A stretch of DNA of 6,969 nt from Bryobacteraceae bacterium (GTDB lineage Bacteria; Acidobacteriota; Terriglobia; Bryobacterales; Bryobacteraceae), in contig JACMLA010000307.1 in the NCBI GenBank assembly GCA_014379815.1, positions 1-6,969 on the forward strand, in the 5' to 3' direction. Shown in pieces: positions 1 to 4,552 of this stretch. The notes below the pieces were generated by a model, which saw only the letters and a list, made by a program, of their open reading frames with translations, had not been told where the DNA came from and made no database searches. Each line of letters starts with the position of its first letter. Within the stretch, counting starts at the first letter, position 1. Both the position numbers and the translations under genes were made by a program.

Positions 1-431
1 GCCCCTGATGCGTTCCGTACACCGAGGAAACGGTTCTCGAAGCGAAAGCGGGTGGACCACGACACCTTACCGGTCTTATACCGCAGCGCTGCCTGCTCCC
101 AGATCCGATGCTCCGGTGTCGCCTTCGCGACCGCTGGGAACTCACCGTACGGATAAGAATTGATGAAGGCGTACCCTCCCGTGAGCAGCAAGAACTTATT
201 AACTTCGAAGTTTACGCCGGGTCTAAGGAGCAACTGCTGCCACCGGTTGAAGCCGTCACTTCGACGCCACTGCCCTTCCAGGTGAACGCCCCACCGGCTT
301 TTGCCGATCGGATGGTCACCGAAGTACATGCCCCAGCCGTTCCAGTTATGGTCGACGACTTGAGCGCTCGCGGGAGCAGCGGCAATCAGAAGCACCACGG
401 CGAGACACAAGGACGCACTTGAGTTACGCAA
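1..431 (-). CDS. DUF2490 family secreted protein (3' end missing)
   Basis: This is a 143-codon open frame that runs off the left edge. It is easy to overlook because it has no ATG and must start at a TTG (431-429). From that TTG the product opens with an ideal Sec signal peptide: Arg2, a hydrophobic core LCLAVVLLIAAA, and an ASA-Q cleavage site near residues 23/24. The mature part matches the DUF2490 pattern: W30 and W33, MYFGDHPI at 35-42, WGVHLEGQWR at 47-56, WQQLLLRPGVN at 64-74, GGYAFI at 85-90, PEHRIWEQ at 106-113 and FRFENRFLG at 129-137. DUF2490 proteins are secreted or outer-membrane, beta-rich proteins of unknown function, and no enzymatic role is implied. The TTG lies 7 nt beyond the stop of the repair gene upstream, so co-transcription and translational coupling are likely. 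No Shine-Dalgarno precedes the TTG, and an ATGATG a few bases upstream is in another frame. The family call is confident; the start is not. Confidence 0.85.
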   Translation of the reverse strand, partial: MRNSSASLCLAVVLLIAAAPASAQVVDHNWNGWGMYFGDHPIGKSRWGVHLEGQWRRSDGFNRWQQLLLRPGVNFEVNKFLLLTGGYAFINSYPYGEFPAVAKATPEHRIWEQAALRYKTGKVSWSTRFRFENRFLGVRNASG

Positions 432-438
432 GGGAACA

Positions 439-1299
439 TCATAGCGAGCCGTGACGGGCCGGTTTCGGCTCTCTAGTGCGGCGATCGAGTCGTCCTACCA
501 CCGCTGGGCTGGTGAGCTCTCTTAGCGCATCTCTGCCTACCCAGCGCGCTGTGACGTTGGGCGAGTCCGCCAGGCGACGGGCTACGGCCACTGCAGCGTC
601 GTTGAGAGCGTGATTTCTCTTGCCGACCGCGCGCAGCGACATGTTAACGGCCTTCTTCACGAAGTTCCGTTCGTCGGTGGCCGCGTGCTGGATGAGCGAT
701 AGGCCCTCGACAAAACGCTCGTTGCCCGCGCCTTTGTCATGCACGCTCAGACTCCAGAGAAGCGCGAATGCGGTGCGCTTGACGAACTCCTCGTTGCTGC
801 TGCTCCACTGCCTGACCTTGTCCCAGGCGTGCGGCGTGCGGTCGAACAGATTGAAGCACATCGCGTCACAAAAGGCCCAGTTATCGAATTGGCTGCACCA
901 GAGGTCCATTTGCGCGGGTGTCAATTGTTCCGGATCGCCAACGAAGGACGTCAGCATGCGCGCTTCATAGACACCGGTATCCCAGAGCGCGACTGCAAGT
1001 TCGTGGTTGGGCCCAAGCAGCCTACCTAGCGCTTTGATTTCCTTCATCGGGGCACCAAGTGCATGGTCCGAGGGGATGCCATAACGGGCCATGCCGTCTC
1101 GCGTGGCTTGGTTACTATGCTCCTTCAGCCACTCGAGCGCGGACCGGACTTGATCCGTAAGTGAACTCCTGGTGGCTTTTCCGGGCGACTTAGTCGGAGT
1201 ACTTTTCACTGTGTTCAAGTCTATTCCACGCTCTGCGGTCAGGGGGTGGGGGTCAGGACTGGTGTAATTACCAGGTAAAGTGGCGTATTTCTTCACCAA
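439..1299 (-). CDS. DNA alkylation repair protein, AlkD-like HEAT-repeat family
   Basis: The product is a cytoplasmic DNA alkylation repair protein (AlkD/AlkC-like superfamily, Pfam DNA_alkylation). Characterised AlkD members are DNA glycosylases that excise bulky or positively charged alkylpurines such as 3- and 7-methyl adducts, holding DNA in a concave array of HEAT-like helical repeats. Residues about 50-265 carry the family pattern: RDGMARYGI at 67-75, LWDTGVYEARML at 105-116, DNWAFCD at 139-145, FDRTPHAW at 152-159, EFVKRTAFALLWSL at 171-184, DERNFVKKAVNM at 209-220 and WVGRDALREL at 253-262. W141 and D145 match the spacing of AlkD's catalytic-site Trp and Asp, and R175 matches its conserved Arg. 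The longest frame begins at TTG 1299, where AGGAG abuts the start codon with no spacer. The first 30 or so residues look non-family and are partly encoded by a repeat-like element. GTG 1209-1207 (256 aa) is an attractive alternative start. Family call firm, exact substrate unknown. Confidence 0.88.
   Translation of the reverse strand: MVKKYATLPGNYTSPDPHPLTAERGIDLNTVKSTPTKSPGKATRSSLTDQVRSALEWLKEHSNQATRDGMARYGIPSDHALGAPMKEIKALGRLLGPNHELAVALWDTGVYEARMLTSFVGDPEQLTPAQMDLWCSQFDNWAFCDAMCFNLFDRTPHAWDKVRQWSSSNEEFVKRTAFALLWSLSVHDKGAGNERFVEGLSLIQHAATDERNFVKKAVNMSLRAVGKRNHALNDAAVAVARRLADSPNVTARWVGRDALRELTSPAVVGRLDRRTREPKPARHGSL
1237..1257 (+). repeat. G-rich tract with mirrored GG/G5/G5/GG runs
   Basis: The plus strand reads GG-TCA-G5-T-G5-TCA-GG, with a direct repeat of GGTCAGG at the two ends and a further GG at 1261-1262. 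Four G runs with short loops could form a two-tier G-quadruplex. The G-rich strand is the template strand of the alkylation repair gene, and the tract falls in the poorly conserved N-terminal part of that frame. It forms the left shoulder of the inverted-repeat element that follows. Folding is not shown by sequence alone. Confidence 0.45.
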
Positions 1300-1339
1300 C
1301 TCCTGTTAATTTCAACACACTTGTTTGACTCTGACCCTC
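1248..1339. repeat. Possible REP/MITE-like inverted-repeat element of about 90 bp
   Basis: The left end reads GGGGGTCAGGACT (1248-1260). The right end, on the opposite strand, reads GAGGGTCAGAGTCA (from 1339 downward), so the segment is bounded by inverted GGGTCAG / CTGACCC cores (1250-1256 and 1331-1337) about 88 nt apart. An internal palindrome CTGGT-gtaatt-ACCAG lies at 1259-1274. GGGGTCAGAGTC-type ends are, from memory, common on small REP-like repeats linked to IS200-type transposases in several phyla. No transposase is present here. The segment straddles the start of the alkylation repair frame, so it may be an insertion that extended that frame artificially. A genome-wide copy count would decide whether it is a true repeat family. 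Confidence 0.35.
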
Positions 1340-1349
1340 GTGATACAGT
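1321..1349 (+). promoter_or_regulatory. Weak candidate sigma-70-type promoter with extended -10
   Basis: TTGTTT (1321-1326) is followed after 17 nt by TACAGT (1344-1349), preceded by TG at 1341-1342 as in an extended -10 element. The -35 matches consensus at only three positions and the -10 at four. If it is real, transcription would start near 1356, at the base of the hairpin at 1353-1385, and drive the PEP-CTERM/protease frame. It overlaps the right end of the inverted-repeat element. Speculative. Confidence 0.22.
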
Positions 1350-1352
1350 GGG

Positions 1353-1391
1353 CTGCCTTTAAAAACCGACTGGGGTCCAAGGCAGTTTTTT
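1353..1391 (+). terminator. Hairpin plus T6 tract in the leader of the PEP-CTERM gene
   Basis: CTGCCTT (1353-1359) pairs perfectly with AAGGCAG (1379-1385) across a 19-nt loop and is followed at once by six T's (1386-1391). This has the form of a plus-strand intrinsic terminator, although the 7-bp stem is modest and the loop long. No plus-strand gene lies upstream to be terminated; the neighbour on the left is transcribed leftward. It may therefore act as a leader attenuator for the gene starting at 1508, block rightward antisense transcription, or be a structured 5' end. No known riboswitch core was recognised. Confidence 0.4.
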
Positions 1392-1490
1392 GTGAAAGCA
1401 GTGATGACGATTGGATTGCTGTCTAGCGAAGAAAAACTTTCAGCCAAGTCAATCCGCGTGGGAGCTTTTTTCGTATAGCGCCTACGTGCC

Positions 1491-1497
1491 GAGGAGA
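1491..1497 (+). promoter_or_regulatory. Shine-Dalgarno for the PEP-CTERM frame
   Basis: GAGGAGA lies 10 nt before the ATG at 1508. A second in-frame ATG at 1514 is a less likely start because it is further from this site. The site supports 1508 as the translation start of the PEP-CTERM protein. Confidence 0.6.
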
Positions 1498-1507
1498 GCC
1501 TGAGCTA

Positions 1508-4489
1508 ATGAGTATGCGCATCATCGGAATTCTTTGCGCGTTGTGCACCTGCTTTTCCGGGGTCGCCAGCGCGATAACCGTCACCTTTAGTCTGGACACC
1601 ACGATGCTTGTTGAAGATCTGGCGGACCAGCCATTTTCCCTTGAGTTCTACTTGCTGAACGGCGATTTGCTTGCAGCGAATCAAACGGGCGGACCACGGA
1701 CTAATCCAAGCAATATCGTGACGATCTCTAACTTCACGTATGGCGGTGGTTTTGGGTTTGATCCTGCCACCGATCCAGCTTTCCTAGTCTTTGGTGGGGC
1801 TTCGGGAGATATTCGTTCCAGCGTCACCCTCAAAGCTAACCACCTGGACAACTATTTTAGTCAGGGATTCCAGCCCGGATCGAGGCTTGGCTTCACTATT
1901 GATTTCACTCACAATGTGGCCGTGTCCGATATTCATGACATTTTTCACTTTGGCATTCTCGACAGTGAGTACGCCAATATTCCGACTTTTTTCGGAGAAA
2001 TCTTCTATTCGATTCTGGAGATTAACTTCGATAGCGACGATCCGACAGTGACGATCTCAAGAACCGACTCGAGCCTTCCTACAAGTGCCGGGCAGTTTCT
2101 CGATCTTCCTTTCCCAGATGTCGAGTACGTGGAGGAGACTGTGGTACCGGAACCCGGTACGTTCGGGGTCGCCGCAGCGGCTTTTCTATTACTAGCGTTT
2201 CGAAAGAGGATTAGAACGATGCGGCTTAAGACCTTGCCGGTGACTTCTGTTTTTGCACTGATGCTGCTGGCGTCTTTCGGTTCTGCTGGCCTAATGGCGG
2301 CTCCAGCAAAACAAAGTCCGGAGTACTTTACGGGTAAGTATCAGGGGCGCGACGTGACTTTTCAGGTGATTAATGGCCTGGCGATTGTCGGTGGTGACAT
2401 GGTAATTGGTGAGGCGACGATTGAGGAGACACCAGATGGCGTCCGAACGGCATTTCTGACGGTTCCTGAAACGCCGGGCTCGACGCAGTCTACCAAACGA
2501 AGCTCAGAGAAGCATGCCAATTCCGTAACGATTCCGACTCGACTCTGGCCTAAGGTGGGAGGCGTTGTTACGGTACCGTACATCACAACTAAGGGATCTG
2601 CAACCATGACGACTGCCATCAACGACTTCAACAACCAGTTTGCGGGCAAATTCAGGTGGGTTCCGAGGACCAATCAGCGGGCGTACGTTGACATTAATCT
2701 GGATGGCCAGAGTTCCAATTCCTGCTACGCCACACTTGGATATACCGGAGGTAGAAGCATCCTGCAAGGCGTTAATGGTGGCTGCGCAGTATTTGCCATG
2801 TTGCATGAAATGGCGCACGTGCTGGGTCTCGCCCATGAGCAGGCTCGCGCCGACCGCAGCCGGTACATTGCAGTCGACTTTAGCAATATCGCGGCGGCTT
2901 CCCGGAATGCCTACGAGCAAGATTTCGCCAACAATATGGATCTCGGCCTGTACGACTACGGCTCCCTGATGCACTATGCGCCCAGGGGTTTCGGGAGGAA
3001 CGAAAATCCGGACATGGAGTCGATTCCAGTCGGGATTCCGTTTGGAGATCCGCCCATCTTTTCTGCCGGCGACCTTGACGCTCTGGACAGGCTCTACTTT
3101 TCAGCGCCCACTGCTGTTACAGTGACCAGTCTTCCGGCGGGCTTGCCGATTATTGTAGACGGGATGACGTATCTGGCACCGCGGACGTTCAACTGGGCAC
3201 TCAACAGCACACACACGCTCAACGTACCGTCAGGGATACAAACCATCGATGGCAGCAACTATTTGTTTGGCAGGTGGAACAGCGACCTGAACGGCGACTT
3301 GAATCCCAATCGCACAATCACCGTTACGCCGGGATCAGGAACTCTGGGCTCTCCAAGCTCGGCGCCCCGGTTCACCGTGTACGCCGTAAACTACGTCAAG
3401 CTAGCCGAGTACCAGGCTGTGCCTGTGTTGAACAATTTTATAAGCGACGTCTCGAACGCGGGCAGCGTATCGCCGAACCCAGCTCCAGTGAGCTATCCGG
3501 GGTTGCCAGGACTGTATTACATCGATCGGCAGTTAGTTACTTTAACAGCCACGCCCGCTGCGGGGAGAAGTTTCTACAGATTTGAAGCCCCGAATACGCC
3601 GGTCCAAACGTTCGGGCCTGCCAAGAACCCCATCACCCTGCCCTCGGATGTGATTTCCCCTAGCTTTTTTGCTAATTTCACGTCTCAACCAGAGGTGCTT
3701 TTGACTACAAACATCCTTGATAATAATGCCAGCGGCATTAGGGTCATCTATGACAATAGTGATTCCAAGTCGCTGCCAGCAGCGTGGAGCGCGCCCTACG
3801 ATTCCGGCTGGAATAGCGGAACCACGCACACCGTTGTTGTGAATTCGCCGGTCAGTCCAGGTAATGACCCAGCCACACGATACGTGTTCGCCCGGTGGAC
3901 CGATAACGTCACATCGCTAAGCCGATCGGTCACTGTCCCTAACTCCGGGCGTCTCACACTTGGTGCTAACTACAATACGTTCTATAAGGTGACAGCCAAC
4001 GTAAATACCGCGTGCGGCGGCCGTGTTACGACCAGCCCGTCCCTGCCCAGAGACCAGTTTGTCGCCAGTGGCACCCAGTTGCGATTCACGGCGATCCCCA
4101 CATCTCCGTTTGTATTCGCATCGTGGAGTGGAAATGTCAGCAGCACGGCGAACCCACTCACACTTGTAGAAACCGCAGAGGTAATCGCAACGGCTAACTT
4201 CAACGTAATCAACGCGCCTCTTGCCGTTACTTCGCTTACACCCTCAAGTCTTCCTGCTGGCAGCCCGGGTCAAACAATCACGGTTTCCGGGACTGGATTT
4301 ACTCCCGCAACGGCGTTCTTCCTCGGCGATTTCGCTCTTGATGTCACGTATGTGAATTCCAATACATTGACCGTAGAGGTCTTTGCCAGCGACCTTACCG
4401 CTCCGGGTCCTCAGACCACAATTGTGGAGAACACTCAAGGCAATTGTTCGGTTTTCGCGTTTGGCCCTTCTTTGTTAGTAACACCGTAG
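1508..4489 (+). CDS. PEP-CTERM protein fused in frame to astacin-like metalloprotease
   Basis: This is one 993-codon frame with no internal stop, but it holds two apparently complete secreted proteins. Residues 1-237: signal peptide (cleavage near SA-I at 22/23); a body resembling small PEP-CTERM proteins (SLDTTMLV near 29-36, glycine-rich FTYGGGFGF, GGASGD, LGFTIDFT); then VPEP at 213-216, a hydrophobic helix (about 219-231) and the basic tail RKRIR. Residues 238-531: a second signal peptide, a propeptide and an astacin (M12A) catalytic domain. Residues about 536-895: InlB-like beta repeats. Residues about 905-993: a TIG/IPT-like domain. PEP-CTERM tails normally end a protein and are recognised by an exosortase-type transpeptidase at the inner membrane, so an internal one is abnormal. 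Either the product is a polyprotein or a stop was lost between two genes. The internal ATG at 2219 with its own ribosome-binding site favours two ancestral genes. The functions of both halves are well supported; the fusion's reality is open. Confidence 0.8.
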   Translation: MSMRIIGILCALCTCFSGVASAITVTFSLDTTMLVEDLADQPFSLEFYLLNGDLLAANQTGGPRTNPSNIVTISNFTYGGGFGFDPATDPAFLVFGGASGDIRSSVTLKANHLDNYFSQGFQPGSRLGFTIDFTHNVAVSDIHDIFHFGILDSEYANIPTFFGEIFYSILEINFDSDDPTVTISRTDSSLPTSAGQFLDLPFPDVEYVEETVVPEPGTFGVAAAAFLLLAFRKRIRTMRLKTLPVTSVFALMLLASFGSAGLMAAPAKQSPEYFTGKYQGRDVTFQVINGLAIVGGDMVIGEATIEETPDGVRTAFLTVPETPGSTQSTKRSSEKHANSVTIPTRLWPKVGGVVTVPYITTKGSATMTTAINDFNNQFAGKFRWVPRTNQRAYVDINLDGQSSNSCYATLGYTGGRSILQGVNGGCAVFAMLHEMAHVLGLAHEQARADRSRYIAVDFSNIAAASRNAYEQDFANNMDLGLYDYGSLMHYAPRGFGRNENPDMESIPVGIPFGDPPIFSAGDLDALDRLYFSAPTAVTVTSLPAGLPIIVDGMTYLAPRTFNWALNSTHTLNVPSGIQTIDGSNYLFGRWNSDLNGDLNPNRTITVTPGSGTLGSPSSAPRFTVYAVNYVKLAEYQAVPVLNNFISDVSNAGSVSPNPAPVSYPGLPGLYYIDRQLVTLTATPAAGRSFYRFEAPNTPVQTFGPAKNPITLPSDVISPSFFANFTSQPEVLLTTNILDNNASGIRVIYDNSDSKSLPAAWSAPYDSGWNSGTTHTVVVNSPVSPGNDPATRYVFARWTDNVTSLSRSVTVPNSGRLTLGANYNTFYKVTANVNTACGGRVTTSPSLPRDQFVASGTQLRFTAIPTSPFVFASWSGNVSSTANPLTLVETAEVIATANFNVINAPLAVTSLTPSSLPAGSPGQTITVSGTGFTPATAFFLGDFALDVTYVNSNTLTVEVFASDLTAPGPQTTIVENTQGNCSVFAFGPSLLVTP
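2141..2218 (+). other. Internal PEP-CTERM sorting signal
   Basis: Residues 212-237 of the frame show the tripartite signal: VVPEPGTF, then a short hydrophobic stretch rich in Ala and Leu (about 219-231), then RKRIRT. In known PEP-CTERM proteins this tripartite tail is the extreme C-terminus and is processed by EpsH/exosortase. Here the frame continues for 756 further residues. No exosortase gene is visible in the window. Confidence 0.85.
2203..2210 (+). promoter_or_regulatory. Internal ribosome-binding site before the protease ATG
   Basis: AAAGAGGA sits 8 nt before the in-frame ATG at 2219, a good bacterial spacing. It lies inside the codons for the basic tail of the PEP-CTERM signal. It suggests that the protease is, or once was, translated from its own start as the second gene of an operon. 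Confidence 0.6.
2219..4489 (+). CDS. Astacin-family (M12A) zinc metalloprotease, alternative internal start
   Basis: This is the second half of the fused frame, read from its own ATG (residue 238), 756 aa. It has a Sec signal peptide (MRLK, then a hydrophobic core to about residue 264). The propeptide contains GLAIVGGDMVIG, whose D297 corresponds to the Asp switch (FxGD) that blocks zinc in pro-astacins. The catalytic domain spans about 345-531: W347, conserved Cys in NSCY and GGCAV, HEMAHVLGLAHEQ (zinc ligands H433, H437, H443; base E434) and the Met-turn SLMHY (M488, with Y490 as the possible fifth ligand). Downstream are beta-rich repeats with recurring FGRW, FARW and FASW motifs, like divergent InlB B-repeats, then a TIG-like domain from about 905 (SLTPSSLPAG, VSGTGF). 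It is probably an exported endopeptidase made as a zymogen, with an adhesive or carbohydrate-binding tail. Substrate unknown. It lacks a PEP-CTERM tail of its own. Confidence 0.7.
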   Translation: MRLKTLPVTSVFALMLLASFGSAGLMAAPAKQSPEYFTGKYQGRDVTFQVINGLAIVGGDMVIGEATIEETPDGVRTAFLTVPETPGSTQSTKRSSEKHANSVTIPTRLWPKVGGVVTVPYITTKGSATMTTAINDFNNQFAGKFRWVPRTNQRAYVDINLDGQSSNSCYATLGYTGGRSILQGVNGGCAVFAMLHEMAHVLGLAHEQARADRSRYIAVDFSNIAAASRNAYEQDFANNMDLGLYDYGSLMHYAPRGFGRNENPDMESIPVGIPFGDPPIFSAGDLDALDRLYFSAPTAVTVTSLPAGLPIIVDGMTYLAPRTFNWALNSTHTLNVPSGIQTIDGSNYLFGRWNSDLNGDLNPNRTITVTPGSGTLGSPSSAPRFTVYAVNYVKLAEYQAVPVLNNFISDVSNAGSVSPNPAPVSYPGLPGLYYIDRQLVTLTATPAAGRSFYRFEAPNTPVQTFGPAKNPITLPSDVISPSFFANFTSQPEVLLTTNILDNNASGIRVIYDNSDSKSLPAAWSAPYDSGWNSGTTHTVVVNSPVSPGNDPATRYVFARWTDNVTSLSRSVTVPNSGRLTLGANYNTFYKVTANVNTACGGRVTTSPSLPRDQFVASGTQLRFTAIPTSPFVFASWSGNVSSTANPLTLVETAEVIATANFNVINAPLAVTSLTPSSLPAGSPGQTITVSGTGFTPATAFFLGDFALDVTYVNSNTLTVEVFASDLTAPGPQTTIVENTQGNCSVFAFGPSLLVTP

Positions 4490-4500
4490 GAAGGTTAGAT

Positions 4501-4540
4501 GCTGCCGGGCCCGGTCTAATTACCGACCCGGCAGCTCTCT
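4501..4540. terminator. GC hairpin between convergent genes
   Basis: GCTGCCGGG (4501-4509) pairs over nine bases with CCCGGCAGC (4527-4535). Inside is a small second stem, GGT (4513-4515) with ACC (4522-4524), closing a loop ctaatt. On the plus strand it is followed by TCTCTTGT, a weak U-rich tail, 11 nt after the stop of the protease frame. On the minus strand it lies 17 nt past the kinase stop but lacks a T tract. It most likely terminates the protease transcript and may also stop or stabilise the kinase message. Confidence 0.65.
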
Positions 4541-4552
4541 TGTAGCTAGCGC

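Noticed and set aside
108..422. Plus-strand open frame of 104 codons
   Set aside because: It overlaps the minus-strand DUF2490 frame, which has a signal peptide and clear family motifs; the plus-strand translation has no recognisable features.
620..1029. Plus-strand open frames opposite the alkylation repair gene
   Set aside because: They are antisense shadows of a strongly conserved family protein and show no domain or ribosome-binding site.
1360..1440. Sigma-54 promoter, which drives some PEP-CTERM genes elsewhere
   Set aside because: GG and GC pairs occur near TGGGGTCCAAGGCA and TTGGATTGCTGTCTAGC, but the spacing is 8 or 11 nt instead of the required 10.
1424..1452. Minus-strand TTGACT (1452-1447) as -35 of a promoter for the repair gene
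   Set aside because: At 16-18 nt spacing the -10 positions read TTCGCT, TCGCTA or CGCTAG, none a credible match.
1300..1507. Riboswitch or small-RNA gene in the divergent intergenic region
   Set aside because: A hairpin with a T tract is present, but no conserved core of a known riboswitch class could be recognised, so only the hairpin is reported.
2362..2974. Minus-strand open frames opposite the protease
   Set aside because: The plus frame here carries the astacin zinc motif and Met-turn; the opposite frames look like shadow coding.
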